Shown: one piece after another, positions 1 to 11,124 of the stretch
Layout of the letters: the number at the start of each line of letters is the position of its first letter
How positions within the stretch are numbered: position 1 is the first letter of the stretch
NCBI RefSeq assembly: GCF_027257955.1
Contig: NZ_JANZNQ010000010.1
Location: 107,379 to 171,378, forward strand
Direction of reading: 5' to 3'
From: Zhongshania aquatica
GTDB lineage: Bacteria > Pseudomonadota > Gammaproteobacteria > Pseudomonadales > Spongiibacteraceae
Length of the DNA: 64,000 nt
Notes under the pieces: model-generated
Told to the model about the DNA's origin: nothing
The model's database searches: none
Seen by the model: the letters and a program-made list of their open reading frames with translations, nothing else
Program-made: the position numbers and the translations under genes

Positions 1-1
1 T

Positions 2-88
2 GTCGTCAAAGCCGTCGAAGGCCTAGATGAAGCGCAAAACTGGCTGGCAATCATCAGTGACGAAATTAGTGCCACTGGTCATCACTAA
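2..88 (+). CDS. C-terminal end of an unidentified protein (partial)
   Basis: An open frame enters from outside the window and ends at TAA 86-88, giving 28 residues that finish in ATGHH. The codon use looks genuine and the frame is uninterrupted. Too little is present to name a family. The next gene lies on the opposite strand, so this is the end of a rightward transcription unit. Confidence 0.5.
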   Translation, partial: VVKAVEGLDEAQNWLAIISDEISATGHH

Positions 89-105
89 GCCCCTGCAATT
101 CTATT

Positions 106-288
106 CTAATGTGCGGTGATTTTCTTTTCACCGCAACGCTCGCAAACATACACGGTAATCAACTTCCCCAGCTTCACATCAAACTGCTTAGCCTTATCAA
201 CCCGCCATTTGTGAAAGCCTTCACGACACAAGGTATTTGGCGTTTTGCCCAGCGGTGACTTTCGCTTAAAGGGCAGCACATCGCCCAT
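106..288 (-). CDS. Small conserved zinc-ribbon-like protein
   Basis: The 60-residue product starts MGDVLPFKR and ends in a CERCGEKK motif. Two further Cys/His positions (LCREGFHKW) suggest a small metal-binding ribbon. Proteins of this length and start are common in Pseudomonas-like genomes; their function is unknown. The frame can be extended upstream to 387, but the internal ATG at 288 is preceded by GGAGAG at good spacing and begins the conserved part, so I chose it. It is divergent from slyD. Confidence 0.7.
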   Translation of the reverse strand: MGDVLPFKRKSPLGKTPNTLCREGFHKWRVDKAKQFDVKLGKLITVYVCERCGEKKITAH

Positions 289-399
289 AGTAACTCTCCT
301 ATCAGATTCACTAAAACGCCCTACCACTACGTGGATTTCGCGATTACTATACGCGCCTTGAGATAGCTGCGCGATAACAGAACGCAACGAGGAGAAATC

Positions 400-882
400 A
401 TGGAAATCAGTCGCAATAAAGTCGTGTCATTTCACTATGAGTTACGCGATGGCCAAGGCGCCGTGTTGGAAGACAATTTCAACGACACGCCATCTTTATA
501 CATGCACGGTGCAGATAACATTATAAGCGGCTTAGAAAAAGCCATGTCTGGCCACACTGTAGGCGATGAATTTGAGGTCACTCTTCCCCCGGAAGATGCC
601 TACGGGAATATCGAGCCCAATAAATCAGAGCGTATTCCCGCCAAATACCTCAAACACGAAGGCAAAATAAAGGTCGGCCAAGCGGTGCGTTTTAATACCG
701 ACAAAGGCATGCGCAACGCCACAGTGATCAAAGTGGGTAAATTTTCAGTCGATGTAGACCTAAATCACCCGCTGGCCGGACAAACCCTTACCTTTAAAAT
801 ACTCATCAAAGATATTCGGGACGCCACCGACGAAGAAATTCGTCATCGCCATGCCCATGGTGAAGGCGGTCATCAGCACTAA
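400..882 (+). CDS. slyD: SlyD-type FKBP peptidyl-prolyl cis-trans isomerase
   Basis: The 160-residue cytoplasmic prolyl isomerase has the SlyD layout: a split FKBP domain (residues 1-70 and about 125-150) around an insert-in-flap chaperone domain. The FKBP fold is recognised by GADNIISGLEKAM and the PEDAYG motif. The tail is His-rich (HRHAHGEGGHQH), as in SlyD proteins that bind nickel, though shorter than that of E. coli. In the family it speeds folding and can act in nickel delivery. A GAGGAG ribosome site precedes the ATG. Confidence 0.9.
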   Translation: MEISRNKVVSFHYELRDGQGAVLEDNFNDTPSLYMHGADNIISGLEKAMSGHTVGDEFEVTLPPEDAYGNIEPNKSERIPAKYLKHEGKIKVGQAVRFNTDKGMRNATVIKVGKFSVDVDLNHPLAGQTLTFKILIKDIRDATDEEIRHRHAHGEGGHQH

Positions 883-906
883 TAGGAATGCTGTCTTAAA
901 TGCAGC

Positions 907-1776
907 TTATTGCGATGCGCGCCACACCTTGGCCGCATCGCGAATAAACGCGTCGACAGCATCTCGGTTTTTTAATATCGAAAATGTCTCTATATGACCA
1001 CCTTGGTAGCTTAGTCGCTGCTTTGCTTGTTTGGCAGCAGCAAACAGAGTTTCGGAGTGAGAATAGGGCACCACCAAATCTTGTCTACCGTGAATTAACA
1101 TCAAGGGAAGCGGCGAAATATTCGCGATCTCATCAACTAGATCATCACCCTGAGGCATCGCCCAGTTAGCGGGATACTGAAACAGCCAAGTGAGCCAACT
1201 TCCTGCCGCCACTTTTTTCGCGATATCGCCATAGCCCGTAAAACCAGCATCTAAAATTACGCCCGCCAAATTGGGGTAATTCTCATGAGTCCGCGCGACA
1301 GCGACACCCGCTAAGCTTGCTCCAATGCTTTGCCCCAAGACTACTAAAGGCAAATCTGCCTGATCGGACTTAATAGACAACCAATCCAATGCACCCACGA
1401 TATCTGCCTGAGCACCTTTAACACTCGGATACCCAGGTGACTCACCATAGCCACGATAATCGATTAAAAGTACATTAATATGGCGCTCTGGCAACCAATA
1501 CACACTGGCCAAATGGGTACTTATATTTTCAGCATTGCCGTGAGCAAACAACACCGTAGCAAGTGCTTTATCTTTAGCGGGCAACCACCAGCCATGTACT
1601 TCGCCGCCATCTGCGGTCGAGAATCTGACATCACGATAATTCAAGCCAACATCAGCGGGCGTTCGAATGAGCTGCTGCTGAGGAAAAAACAATAGACTCT
1701 CACAGCCACTCACCAGCACCGCCAAAAACAGCAGTAGTACGCGGGTACGCCAAGTTTTGCAGCTTATTTTATCCAT
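907..1776 (-). CDS. Alpha/beta hydrolase, BEM46/YfhR-like lipoprotein
   Basis: The serine hydrolase of the BEM46-like family (289 residues) has a nucleophile elbow GQSIG, an early HGN oxyanion motif (LFAHGNAENIS) and a late GGHIET histidine. The N-terminus is a lipoprotein signal with lipobox LVSGC, so the enzyme is probably anchored in the envelope. Its substrate is unknown. The start at 1776 is chosen because its ATG overlaps the stop of the upstream gene (TGATG), which suggests translational coupling; a start at 1794 would add six residues before the signal peptide. Confidence 0.8.
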   Translation of the reverse strand: MDKISCKTWRTRVLLLFLAVLVSGCESLLFFPQQQLIRTPADVGLNYRDVRFSTADGGEVHGWWLPAKDKALATVLFAHGNAENISTHLASVYWLPERHINVLLIDYRGYGESPGYPSVKGAQADIVGALDWLSIKSDQADLPLVVLGQSIGASLAGVAVARTHENYPNLAGVILDAGFTGYGDIAKKVAAGSWLTWLFQYPANWAMPQGDDLVDEIANISPLPLMLIHGRQDLVVPYSHSETLFAAAKQAKQRLSYQGGHIETFSILKNRDAVDAFIRDAAKVWRASQ

Positions 1777-3641
1777 CAGAAATACTGTCGCCATGACAAT
1801 TCTAAAGCCGCAGATTCAGCTCCATAATCCTTATGGTAATCCACGCTGGCGCGAATAGCCTGATTCTTCGCAATTGTCACATTTGAGCTAAGTGACAGGC
1901 GTTGCTTTACCCCTTCGCCCACATCATTTCCACCACCAAAATCAATATAACTTGCGCTCAACTCTGTTGCCCAGCGGCTGCCCTGCCATAGCTGGCCAAC
2001 GCTTATTTGCGGCCCTATGCGCAAGCGATTATCGGCATCGTCATTGTGTTCTAATCGCGCCCCCGGAATAATATAGGCAACTCCGCCAACAAATTCTGTA
2101 GATACACCTGCGCCACCACTTACTCTGGCAACTAAGCTTTGATCTGGCGATGTATCCAAGCGCTCAAGTCCTGCATTTACCTGCCAGCTCAAGGGAGAGA
2201 AAAAGGCGTTACGGGGCGCCAAGGATCGAATCGCTACTGGATCAAATCGCTGCAGGCGAAGCGACTCATTATCTTGCCAGCGGAGTTTAAGCTGCCCCAT
2301 CATCAGGGTCGCGCCTTCAGGATAGCCAGCCACCGAATCTAAGGCATCGTGGTAACTAATACGCCACTCTAAATCTGCATACTGCCTGCTTTTTCGAACA
2401 CCGCCAGTCACACCGAGTAATGACGTCGCATGCCCCTGATCTGGCCGACCCGGCACTGGAGGTAAGGGCAATGACTGTGAGCCGTAAGACTGAATCTCGC
2501 GGAGCAGTGTCAGGCTACGTGTCGCCTGCCCAGGGCTTCGTTGCTCACGGTTACTGGTGTAACGCAAATACCGATAAGCAGCCATTACTATCTGCTGACG
2601 CTCCGACGTGGTGTATCGTAAATAACGCGGATCAGTGAGCTCTTTCTCATCTGCTGCCAAGCGCAACACCAACTCTTTTTGCGCAGCATCTAAGCCCATC
2701 AGCACCGTTTCAAGCTCTACGCGCCTAGACGCCCGATAGCTCGGCTCTTCAGTTAAGCCACTTTCAACCACCTGTCGCACTGTATCTACGGGCATCGCTG
2801 CCCGCGCAAACATAGACGTTAAGTCCAAGTCAGGCATCGCAACTTCAAGTAACTCTAATAGCCGAAAGGAACAATTCTCATCAAAAAAATAATAATCAAA
2901 ATTAATATCACGCAACTCCCAAGTATGCGCCATGAGCATATCAATTTGATCAGCTGTTAGTGTTAGCGGGTATTCCCAAATATCACGATTTTCAAGACGG
3001 CTATATTCTTGAATTTTTTCATAATAAGGTTGCATGCTAAATAAACCGGGATAGCCACCTAATATTCCTCGGTAGGCATACAACATACCGTTTTCGCCCG
3101 GAGGAATACTCGCCGCAAAATTTAGAGCATAGGATAAAAACGCACTTTCGCTGCGCTCACCTGCGGGGTCTAAGCGCAAAAATGTATGCCCGTACATCGA
3201 GGAAGGACTATTCAAATAGCTCGCGGCCAGCACTAGCACCACGCGTTCAATATCTATTTTTTCGCGCCACTCCGTGTACTCCTGGCAATGATCTAGCAAG
3301 CCTGACACTACGATATGTTGACGGGATAACCACAGATATCGTGCGGGGTATCGGCATGCCGTTTCAACAGGGTTCTCAGCGAATGCTGTTAGAGTCTCTG
3401 TTAACTCCGCTTCTTGATCCATTGCGCCGTTAGCAGCAAGAAAAAACCGAGTATCGTCTATATAGCTAGCCGCCACGCCATCGAAAAAAGTAGTACCGCG
3501 CGGAATATGTAATAAAGCCCGCCAAGCCGCACTATTCAACAGCTGTAAGCGGTCGACCTCTTGAACTGGCTGCATTTGTGAATATACAGGTAACGACACA
3601 GTAAATAGCAGTATCAGCACTGCCACACGGCTTTCAAACAT
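1776..3641 (-). CDS. DUF4105 (Lnb N-terminal periplasmic domain) protein
   Basis: This 621-residue exported protein has a clear signal peptide (start at ATG 3641, cleavage near VYSQ). Residues about 120-270 carry the DUF4105 signature, with SSMYGHTFLRLD, a SYALNFAA segment and a NCSFRLLELLE motif that suggests a papain-like or NlpC-like Cys/His arrangement. The C-terminal third alternates polar and hydrophobic residues and ends in W-R-Q-Y-F, as in outer-membrane beta-barrels. Family members are widespread in gammaproteobacteria with no settled role. It is coupled to the downstream hydrolase. Confidence 0.8.
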   Translation of the reverse strand: MFESRVAVLILLFTVSLPVYSQMQPVQEVDRLQLLNSAAWRALLHIPRGTTFFDGVAASYIDDTRFFLAANGAMDQEAELTETLTAFAENPVETACRYPARYLWLSRQHIVVSGLLDHCQEYTEWREKIDIERVVLVLAASYLNSPSSMYGHTFLRLDPAGERSESAFLSYALNFAASIPPGENGMLYAYRGILGGYPGLFSMQPYYEKIQEYSRLENRDIWEYPLTLTADQIDMLMAHTWELRDINFDYYFFDENCSFRLLELLEVAMPDLDLTSMFARAAMPVDTVRQVVESGLTEEPSYRASRRVELETVLMGLDAAQKELVLRLAADEKELTDPRYLRYTTSERQQIVMAAYRYLRYTSNREQRSPGQATRSLTLLREIQSYGSQSLPLPPVPGRPDQGHATSLLGVTGGVRKSRQYADLEWRISYHDALDSVAGYPEGATLMMGQLKLRWQDNESLRLQRFDPVAIRSLAPRNAFFSPLSWQVNAGLERLDTSPDQSLVARVSGGAGVSTEFVGGVAYIIPGARLEHNDDADNRLRIGPQISVGQLWQGSRWATELSASYIDFGGGNDVGEGVKQRLSLSSNVTIAKNQAIRASVDYHKDYGAESAALELSWRQYF

Positions 3642-3702
3642 TATTGTTCTCAATAGCAAAACGGCCCCGAAGGGCCGCCAACAATCTCAATATTGAATAA
3701 AA

Positions 3703-4185
3703 CTATGAGACGTATTTTGACAAGCGTTGGTCTTCTTTCATGATGGCAAAAATCGATGCCATAACCGCATCAGCTTGCACATCCGCAGAGGGGAATAAGC
3801 TGTCAAAATTATTGTGAAGACTTTCTTTAAACACAGCACGATCTTCTGCACTAATACCTAGTGACACAGCAACAGCGGTTAATGCTTCGCCATCGCCACG
3901 GGCTACATCTTCAGAAAATTCATCCATGATAGCGCCAACGTTGACCACCTTCTTGCCGCCATACGTCAACTGGCCATCAGCTGAACAACCATTTGTACCA
4001 GAGGTCATTCCGAAAGTGTTATTACCAGACGTGCCGTTAGTAATAGAGGCAACGAGATGTGATGGCAAGCCAGATTGGCCAGCAAACAACATATTGCCCC
4101 AACCACAATTTGGACCACCGGGCGCAACAGCAAATGATGCGCTTGAACATGCTATTAAAGCCGATGCGATAAATAGTTTCTTCAT
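3703..4185 (-). CDS. DUF3015 family exported protein
   Basis: The 160-residue secreted protein has a signal peptide MKKLFIASALIA...SFA, then a Gly/Asn-rich segment with the GPNCGWGNMLF start typical of DUF3015. Two conserved cysteines (C28 and C68 approximately) could form a disulphide. The function is unknown. The ATG at 4185 is preceded by GAGGGA at about 8 bases; a TTG six bases upstream is a less likely start. Confidence 0.8.
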   Translation of the reverse strand: MKKLFIASALIACSSASFAVAPGGPNCGWGNMLFAGQSGLPSHLVASITNGTSGNNTFGMTSGTNGCSADGQLTYGGKKVVNVGAIMDEFSEDVARGDGEALTAVAVSLGISAEDRAVFKESLHNNFDSLFPSADVQADAVMASIFAIMKEDQRLSKYVS

Positions 4186-4296
4186 AGTCAATCCCTCGTA
4201 AATTTTATATTTAAAAACCGCAGGCAGAGATTAGCACAGCCAACGAGCTTGTCTACGTTTCAAATATAAAATTCTATGAATAAGCTTTTTACAGGC

Positions 4297-4321
4297 AAAA
4301 AAAACCCCGCATAGCGGGGCT
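4297..4321 (-). terminator. Rho-independent terminator after pnp
   Basis: On the minus strand GCCCCGC-TATG-CGGGG is followed by eight T residues, 30 bases after the pnp stop. It closes the rimP-to-pnp transcription unit. Confidence 0.9.
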
Positions 4322-4353
4322 TCTCGAGAAAGGATTAACGCTTATTCAGCGCT

Positions 4354-6474
4354 TTACTCACTCGTTTCTGCTACTGCTGCAGCGCTATCAGCTATCGCTT
4401 CTTTAATAGACAACTTGATACGACCACGAGCATCAACATCCAGTACTTTAACCTGAACATCTTGACCTTCGGTGAGGTAGTCGCTGACATTTTCTACACG
4501 CTCATCAGAGATCTGAGAGATATGCACAAGGCCATCTTTACCTGGCAGAATAGTCACGAACGCACCAAAGTCTACGATACGAGCTACTTTACCAGTGTAA
4601 GTTGCACCAACTTCAGCTTCTGCAGTAATTGCCAGAATACGGTTTACCGCATCATCGCGTGATGCTGAGTCAGAACCGTATACACGGACGGTACCGTCGT
4701 CTTCGATATCGATTTGCGCGCCAGTTTCTTCGCACATAGCGCGAATAGTTGCGCCGCCTTTACCGATGATGTCACGGATTTTATCGGAATCCACTTTCAT
4801 CACGTGCATGCTTGGTGCGTTATCAGAAACACCGCTACGCGAGGTCGCAAGAACCTGATTCATCTGACCAAGAATATGCAAACGAGCTTGCTGAGCTTGC
4901 TCAAGCGCCACTTCCATAATCTTTTGAGTAATACCTTCGATCTTGATGTCCATCTGCAATGCAGTAACACCGTCGGCAGTACCGGCAACTTTAAAGTCCA
5001 TGTCACCCAAGTGGTCTTCGTCACCGAGGATATCGGTCAAGACTGCGAAGCGCTCGCCTTCTTTAACCAGACCCATTGCGATACCGGCAACGGGTGCTTT
5101 AAGCGGCACACCTGCATCCATTAATGACAAGCTGCCAACACAGACAGATGCCATGGAGCTAGAACCGTTTGATTCGGTAATTTCAGACACCACACGAATA
5201 GTGTACGGAAAATCTTCTACGCTTGGCAAAACTGCTTCCAAGCTCCGACGCGCCAAGCGGCCGTGACCGATTTCGCGACGGCCAGTACTACCCATACGAC
5301 CACACTCACCTACTGAATAGGGAGGGAAGTTGTAGTGAAGCATGAAGTTATCTTTAAACTCACCAGCCAACGCATCAACAAACTGCGCATCGCGGCTAGT
5401 GCCTAAGGTAGCAACACCGATAGCCTGAGTTTCACCACGGGTGAACAAAGCTGAACCGTGCGCCTTACCAAGTACACCAACTTCAACATTGATTGGACGC
5501 ACGGTGCGTCCATCACGGCCATCAATACGCGGCTCACCGTTCAAAATACGTTGACGAACGATTTGCTTTTCTAGCTTCGCAAATACACCTCGAACGTCGT
5601 CGGCGCTGTATTGTGCTTCGTCGCCAGTCGCCAATTCAGCAATAGCTTGGTTACGCAATTCGCCAACTTTAGCATAGCGTTCCATTTTATCAGTAATGCG
5701 GTAAGCATCACCCAAGCCAGCTTTGTAACCGCCAGCTACCGCGCCCAACAATGCGGTGTTTTCTTCTTGAGGCGCCCAAGTCCAAACTGCTTTGCCAGCT
5801 TCGCTCGCAAGCTCTTTGATTGCTTGAACCGCAGCTTGCATTTCTTGGTGTGCGTATAACACTGCACCCAACATTTGATCTTCGGTTAACTGCTGCGCTT
5901 CAGACTCAACCATCAATACAGCGTCTTGCGTACCGGCAACAACCATATCTAACAGGCTTGTTTCTAGCTGTGCAAAGCTGGGGTTAAGGATGTAGCCATC
6001 TTCTGCAGTAAAACCAACGCGTGCTGCGCCAACAGGACCTGCAAATGGAACACCAGACACAGCCAACGCTGCTGAGGTGCCAATTAACGCGGCGATATCC
6101 GGATCGTTCTCTTTGTCTGCAGACATTACAGTACAGATAACCTGCACTTCATTCTGGAAACCTTTAGGAAACAATGGACGAATCGGGCGATCGATCAGAC
6201 GTGACGTTAATGTCTCTTTCTCTGAAGGACGCGCTTCGCGCTTGAAGAAACCGCCTGGAATTTTACCAACGGCGTAAGTACGCTCTTGGTAATGTACAGA
6301 CAGAGGGAAAAAGTCCTGACCAGGCTTGGCAGATTTTGCCGCCACAACGGTACACAGAACTTGCGTATTATCGATAGTAACCAATACCGCGCCAGTCGCT
6401 TGTCTAGCGATACGGCCGGTTTCCAAGGTAACAGTCTGGCTGCCCCACTGGAATGTTTTAGTAACGGGATTCAC
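4354..6474 (-). CDS. pnp: Polynucleotide phosphorylase
   Basis: PNPase degrades RNA 3' to 5' with phosphate and is a core part of the degradosome. The 706-residue protein has two RNase PH domains (about 10-230 and 310-545), the catalytic loop [12 protein letters not shown], a KH domain with the GKGG loop ([12 protein letters not shown]) and a C-terminal S1 domain ([16 protein letters not shown]). Length matches the family. It lies directly after rpsO, as in most gammaproteobacteria. The hairpin in the gap is a candidate site for RNase III-dependent autoregulation as known in E. coli. Confidence 0.98.
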   Translation of the reverse strand: MNPVTKTFQWGSQTVTLETGRIARQATGAVLVTIDNTQVLCTVVAAKSAKPGQDFFPLSVHYQERTYAVGKIPGGFFKREARPSEKETLTSRLIDRPIRPLFPKGFQNEVQVICTVMSADKENDPDIAALIGTSAALAVSGVPFAGPVGAARVGFTAEDGYILNPSFAQLETSLLDMVVAGTQDAVLMVESEAQQLTEDQMLGAVLYAHQEMQAAVQAIKELASEAGKAVWTWAPQEENTALLGAVAGGYKAGLGDAYRITDKMERYAKVGELRNQAIAELATGDEAQYSADDVRGVFAKLEKQIVRQRILNGEPRIDGRDGRTVRPINVEVGVLGKAHGSALFTRGETQAIGVATLGTSRDAQFVDALAGEFKDNFMLHYNFPPYSVGECGRMGSTGRREIGHGRLARRSLEAVLPSVEDFPYTIRVVSEITESNGSSSMASVCVGSLSLMDAGVPLKAPVAGIAMGLVKEGERFAVLTDILGDEDHLGDMDFKVAGTADGVTALQMDIKIEGITQKIMEVALEQAQQARLHILGQMNQVLATSRSGVSDNAPSMHVMKVDSDKIRDIIGKGGATIRAMCEETGAQIDIEDDGTVRVYGSDSASRDDAVNRILAITAEAEVGATYTGKVARIVDFGAFVTILPGKDGLVHISQISDERVENVSDYLTEGQDVQVKVLDVDARGRIKLSIKEAIADSAAAVAETSE

Positions 6475-6515
6475 GGAGTAATTCCTCCCAAAATAAGGGT
6501 TATATAAAGTAATAA

Positions 6516-6534
6516 GGGGGCCACTAAGGCCCCC
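6516..6534 (-). terminator. Hairpin in the rpsO-pnp gap
   Basis: GGGGGCC-N5-GGCCCCC forms a perfect seven-pair stem between rpsO and pnp. The T-tract after it on the minus strand is weak (TTATTACTTT), so it may be a leaky terminator or an RNase III/PNPase autoregulation structure. Confidence 0.7.
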
Positions 6535-6549
6535 TCACTTATTCTTGTT

Positions 6550-6819
6550 TTAGCGACGCAGACCTAGACGTTTGATCAATTTGCTGTAACGCTCTTGGTC
6601 TTTGCGTTTTAAGTAATCCAGCAATTTACGACGCTGGTTTACCATGCGAATCAAACCACGACGTGAGTGGTGATCCTTTTTGTGGCCTTCAAAGTGACCC
6701 TGTAGTTTGTTGATGTTAACTGTTAATAAAGCTACCTGCACTTCTGGAGAACCCGTATCGCCTTCAGCAGTTTGGTAATCCTTAACAACATCAGCCTTCT
6801 CAATAGCAGATAATGCCAT
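6550..6819 (-). CDS. rpsO: 30S ribosomal protein S15
   Basis: The 89-residue S15 starts [12 protein letters not shown], the family start, with GAGGAAAGAGA just upstream; the longer frame to 6834 is not needed. It contains the [12 protein letters not shown] and HHSRRGL motifs that contact 16S rRNA helices h20-h22. S15 is a primary binder of the small subunit platform. It is followed by pnp. Confidence 0.97.
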   Translation of the reverse strand: MALSAIEKADVVKDYQTAEGDTGSPEVQVALLTVNINKLQGHFEGHKKDHHSRRGLIRMVNQRRKLLDYLKRKDQERYSKLIKRLGLRR

Positions 6820-6958
6820 CTTCTCTTTCCTCATTACGAATATGCGTTTATAAATCGAGCCAGACCGCGCATATTTACAGTCAGGTTCGGAAGAAATGGC
6901 CTTTTGCCACTAACTTCATTTCCTTTTACCGGTGTCCCGGCACAAATTCAGCCGCGCA

Positions 6959-7888
6959 TTATCCCACAGTTGAAAGCAAACGACGAGGTGTAACGCGCCC
7001 ATCGTCTAAAATTTCACCAATTCCGAGGAATTTTCCGCCCTCGGCGAGTAAAACAACCTCGCCCGATGTCGGCGCACCGGATACCTGCACCGGCTGCCCT
7101 TGCAGTAAATAGTAGGCCGCAGTGTCGCCTAGGGTAAGTTGAGGGATATGACCCAACGCATCGGTGATTGGCAACAATAACGCATCTAACCCGTCAAAAT
7201 CTTCGCGGTCGCGAAGGGCTTGTAATTGCTCTGTCGATACCGACTGAGCCTCAACAAACGGGCCAGCCTGTAAGCGACGCAAACTCGACACATGCGCGCC
7301 ACAACCGATAGCCGCGCCCAAATCCTCAGCCAGCGAGCGAATATACGTTCCCTTGGTGCACCGAACGCGCACCACAGCCACCGCTAGCGCACCCGGCGTA
7401 AAGGATTCCAATACAAACTCTCGAATCGTGACCGGCCGTGCAGGACGCTCAACCGTTATGCCTTTACGTGCCAATTCATACAGCGGCTTACCGTCACGCT
7501 TAAGCGCCGAATACATGGGTGGCACTTGCAAAATATCACCACGCAATTTGGCTATTTGCGATTCAAGTTCGGCTGCAGTGAGATGTGACGCGTCAACTTC
7601 CGCCAATACGCTGCCTTCGGCATCGCCAGTATCGGTTTGCTGACCAAAAATGAAGTGGCTGCGATATTCTTTATCTGCATCCAATAAAAATTGCGAAAAC
7701 TTGGTCGCCTCACCAAAGCACACAGGCAATACACCTGTCGCCAAAGGATCTAAGGCGCCGGTGTGCCCCGCTTTACTGGCATTATAAATTGCCCGAGCGG
7801 TGACCATTGCACCATTAGAAGAACGACCGGGGGGTTTATCCAATACCAAAATACCGTCAACAGACCGGCCTTTACGACGTCTCGCCAA
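6959..7888 (-). CDS. truB: tRNA pseudouridine-55 synthase
   Basis: TruB makes pseudouridine 55 in the T-loop of tRNAs. The 309-residue protein has the N-terminal DGILVLDKPPG motif, the catalytic aspartate in HTGALDPLATGVLP, and the RCTKGTYIRSLAEDLG motif. The C-terminus carries a small PUA-like domain. It sits five bases after rbfA in the nusA-infB operon. Confidence 0.97.
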   Translation of the reverse strand: MARRRKGRSVDGILVLDKPPGRSSNGAMVTARAIYNASKAGHTGALDPLATGVLPVCFGEATKFSQFLLDADKEYRSHFIFGQQTDTGDAEGSVLAEVDASHLTAAELESQIAKLRGDILQVPPMYSALKRDGKPLYELARKGITVERPARPVTIREFVLESFTPGALAVAVVRVRCTKGTYIRSLAEDLGAAIGCGAHVSSLRRLQAGPFVEAQSVSTEQLQALRDREDFDGLDALLLPITDALGHIPQLTLGDTAAYYLLQGQPVQVSGAPTSGEVVLLAEGGKFLGIGEILDDGRVTPRRLLSTVG

Positions 7889-7893
7889 TGCAG

Positions 7894-8280
7894 CTATTCC
7901 CCGTCGCTATCCGTATAACGGCTGCGATCAGCGTCAACTGCATCTTGAATAAGCTTACTGATATGTTGGCCACGATTAACGCTGGTATCGTAATAAAATC
8001 GCAACTGCGGAGTAGTGCGAGCATTGTTGATCTTGGCGACTTGGCTTCGTAAAAAACCCGCGGCCTTATTCAACACATCGAGAGACTCTTTCGCCTCTTC
8101 AGGCGTATTTTTACCCATGACGGTGACGTAAATCTTAGCATGGCTCAAGTCACGACTGACCTGAGCGTCTATGACACTGACCATGCCAAGACGCGGGTCC
8201 CTAAGCTCCTTCTGGATAAACGTACCCAACTCTCGCTTTAAAAAATCCGCTATCCGCGCTGTACGGCTAAACTCTTTCAA
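7894..8280 (-). CDS. rbfA: Ribosome-binding factor A
   Basis: The 128-residue RbfA is a single KH-fold protein that helps mature the 5' end of 16S rRNA and aids cold adaptation. Diagnostic stretches are RTARIADFLKRELG, LRDPRLGMVSV and LRFYYDTS. The acidic tail is normal. It lies between infB and truB in the usual order. Confidence 0.96.
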   Translation of the reverse strand: MKEFSRTARIADFLKRELGTFIQKELRDPRLGMVSVIDAQVSRDLSHAKIYVTVMGKNTPEEAKESLDVLNKAAGFLRSQVAKINNARTTPQLRFYYDTSVNRGQHISKLIQDAVDADRSRYTDSDGE

Positions 8281-8308
8281 TTGACTCGCTACTCCGCAAC
8301 GTCAGCCC

Positions 8309-11095
8309 CTAGAGGCTACGTGCAATTTCCTTCACTTCATACACTTCGATCTTGTCACCGGCGCGCACATCTTTGTAATTCTTAACGCCGATACCACACT
8401 CAAGGCCATTCTTAACCTCGGAGGCATCGTCTTTAAAGCGGCGCAAAGACTCTAGCTCACCTTCGTAGACAACAACATCGGCACGCAGAACACGAATACG
8501 CTTGCTGCGATAAACCGTACCCTCAATAACCATACAACCTGCAATGTCGCCAAACTTAGGTGAACGGAATACGTCACGCACTTCGGCAACACCGACAATT
8601 TCTTCACGCATTTCAGGGCTTAACATACCCGTCAAAGCGGCGGTTACATCGTCGATAACATCGTAAATAACGCTGTAATAACGAAGATCAACACCCTCGG
8701 TCTCAGCCAATCTACGCGAGCTAGCATCAGCCCGTACGTTAAAGCCGAACATTACTGCACCAGACGTCAACGCAAGATTCACGTCTGTCTCAGTAATACC
8801 ACCAACACCCGCCGATACGATATTGACACGAACCTCGTCATTACCAATATCCATCAACGACGCCTGCAAGGCTTCTAAAGAACCGCGAACATCGGTTTTA
8901 AGAACGACATTCAGAATACGGCGCTCCGCTGATTCCATGCTTTCAAACATACGATCAAGCTTAGCTGCTTGTTGGCGTTTAATGCGCTGCTCACGGTCAC
9001 GCACTTGGCGGAAATCTGCAACTTCACGAGCACGCTTGTCGTTTTCAACAACAACAAAGCTGTCACCCGCATCCGGTGTGCCATCAAGACCTAGTATTTC
9101 AACTGGAATTGACGGACCGGCTTCTTTAACAGGCTTGCCATTTTCATCAAGCATCGCACGAACACGGCCTGAACACTGACCGGCCAACACGATGTCGCCT
9201 TGACGTAAGGTACCGCTCTGAATCAACAGTGACGCAACCGCACCACGCCCCTTATCCAAGCGCGATTCGATAACCAAACCTTGAGCAGGTAAATCTGCCG
9301 CCGCTTTCAATTCAAGCAATTCTGCCTGAAGTAAAACTGCGTCTAATAATTTATCTATGCCTTCACCAGTATGCGCAGAAACGTGCACAAACTGAGTATC
9401 GCCACCCCATTCTTCAGAAATAACGTCTTTCGCAGACAGCTCATTCTTCACTCGGTCAGGGTCAGCGCCTTCTTTATCCATTTTATTGACGGCAACAACC
9501 AAGGGCACACCAGCCGCCTTCGCGTGGACAATTGCCTCTTCGGTCTGTGGCATCACACCGTCATCCGCAGCAACCACCAAGATCACGATATCGGTACTCT
9601 TAGCACCCCGTGCGCGCATCTGCGTAAACGCTGCGTGGCCCGGTGTATCAAGGAAGGTGATCATACCGTGACCGGTTTCAACGTGATAAGCACCAATGTG
9701 CTGGGTGATACCACCCGCCTCACCGCTGGCTACCTTCGTTTTACGAATATAGTCGAGCAGCGATGTCTTACCGTGGTCGACGTGACCCATAACGGTAACA
9801 ACAGGAGCGCGCGAGATCATGGTACCCGCGCCACGAGAACCCAATGTTTCCTCTAGCGCTTCTTCTACCGCATCCTCGGAAACCAACTTAACCGTATGCC
9901 CCATTTCCTCAACGACCAATTGTGCCGTCTCTTGGTCGATAGGCTGATTGATGGTGACCATCATGCCCATTTTAATCATTTCTTTAATAACTTCCGCAGC
10001 CTTAACTTTCATTTGCTGAGCAAGTTCTGCCGCGGTGGTGGTCTCACCAATATTAACGGCATAGACAATTTTATCCGTCGGCGCTTGGAAGGCGTGACGC
10101 TGCGCATCATCTGGCAATTTCAAGGTCTTCTTCTTACGACGACCGCCGAAAGAACCTGCGCCATCTATATCATCACGCTTATTACCACGTGATTTGCCAC
10201 CCTTACGACGCGGACGATCATCATCTGTGGCAGCTTCTGTTGGCGCTGCACGACGGTGATGACGTGGCGCTGGCTTTTCTGCAGCCTCATTACCACTGTC
10301 TTTGGACGCTGGTGCGGCCGCAGCAGGGGCAGGCGCCTTTGCCTTCACTTTACGCTTTTCTTCATCGCGTTTTTTGTCAGCCAAGACTTCAGCGCGACGC
10401 TCTTGAACACGCTTCTCTTCTTCTTTGCGACGCAAAATAGCGCGCTGACGAAGAACTTCCGGATCGACGTCTAATACGTCTTCGACCACTTCGCGGTATT
10501 CATCTGTTTTATTCGCTGGTGCAGCAGCAGGCACAACTGGCTCAGGCTCTTGCGCGATAACGGCCGGCTCTTCTTTAACTGGCTCAGGAGCCTTCTCTTC
10601 AACAACAGGCTCTGGCTCAGGCTCAGGCTCCGGTGCTTTCTCTTCAACAACAGGCTCAGGACTAACAGGCTCAACCTTAGGTTCAGGAGTAGCTTCAACA
10701 ACTGCCTCTACCTCGGGCGCTGCGTCTACATCAGCTGTATCATTTAATTCTGCGCGCAAACGCTCCTCAGCAGCAGCTTCCGCCGCCATCTCCGCAGGAT
10801 CGCGCTTGATATAAGTCCGCTTTTTACGAACTTCAATATTAACGGTTTTCTTACCCGCACCAGACCCGGTTTTGAGCGTACTTAAGGTCTTACGCTTCAA
10901 GGTAATCTTCTGTGGCGCCTCGGCTGATTCTCCGTGGCTCCGCTTTAAGAAAGTCAGCAGGGTTTGCTTGTCTTCATCAGACACAACTTGCCCAGCAGCG
11001 CTGTGCGACAGCCCTGCCTCTTTCATTTGCCTTAATAATCGTTCTACTGGCGCGCCAACGACTTCGGCAAGCTGGCTCACGGTAACTTCAGCCAT
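8309..11095 (-). CDS. infB: Translation initiation factor IF-2
   Basis: IF-2 brings fMet-tRNA to the 30S subunit. The 928-residue protein has an N-terminal IF2_N module (1-50), a long low-complexity linker of Glu/Pro/Val repeats (about 130-200) and a charged Lys/Arg stretch, then a second IF2_N domain near 345-395. The GTPase domain carries [14 protein letters not shown] and NKMD, followed by domains II, III and C2. Length is typical for Pseudomonas-like species. Internal starts that give a shorter isoform are known in E. coli but cannot be judged here. Confidence 0.98.
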   Translation of the reverse strand: MAEVTVSQLAEVVGAPVERLLRQMKEAGLSHSAAGQVVSDEDKQTLLTFLKRSHGESAEAPQKITLKRKTLSTLKTGSGAGKKTVNIEVRKKRTYIKRDPAEMAAEAAAEERLRAELNDTADVDAAPEVEAVVEATPEPKVEPVSPEPVVEEKAPEPEPEPEPVVEEKAPEPVKEEPAVIAQEPEPVVPAAAPANKTDEYREVVEDVLDVDPEVLRQRAILRRKEEEKRVQERRAEVLADKKRDEEKRKVKAKAPAPAAAAPASKDSGNEAAEKPAPRHHRRAAPTEAATDDDRPRRKGGKSRGNKRDDIDGAGSFGGRRKKKTLKLPDDAQRHAFQAPTDKIVYAVNIGETTTAAELAQQMKVKAAEVIKEMIKMGMMVTINQPIDQETAQLVVEEMGHTVKLVSEDAVEEALEETLGSRGAGTMISRAPVVTVMGHVDHGKTSLLDYIRKTKVASGEAGGITQHIGAYHVETGHGMITFLDTPGHAAFTQMRARGAKSTDIVILVVAADDGVMPQTEEAIVHAKAAGVPLVVAVNKMDKEGADPDRVKNELSAKDVISEEWGGDTQFVHVSAHTGEGIDKLLDAVLLQAELLELKAAADLPAQGLVIESRLDKGRGAVASLLIQSGTLRQGDIVLAGQCSGRVRAMLDENGKPVKEAGPSIPVEILGLDGTPDAGDSFVVVENDKRAREVADFRQVRDREQRIKRQQAAKLDRMFESMESAERRILNVVLKTDVRGSLEALQASLMDIGNDEVRVNIVSAGVGGITETDVNLALTSGAVMFGFNVRADASSRRLAETEGVDLRYYSVIYDVIDDVTAALTGMLSPEMREEIVGVAEVRDVFRSPKFGDIAGCMVIEGTVYRSKRIRVLRADVVVYEGELESLRRFKDDASEVKNGLECGIGVKNYKDVRAGDKIEVYEVKEIARSL

Positions 11096-11124
11096 TCATC
11101 ATTCTCCTAAACGGTACGACTCGC

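Noticed and set aside
9371..9856. Long open frame opposite infB
   Set aside because: It is antisense to a conserved GTPase domain and has no family resemblance; a shadow of codon bias. The same applies to 4714-5124 opposite pnp and 20764-21306 opposite carB.
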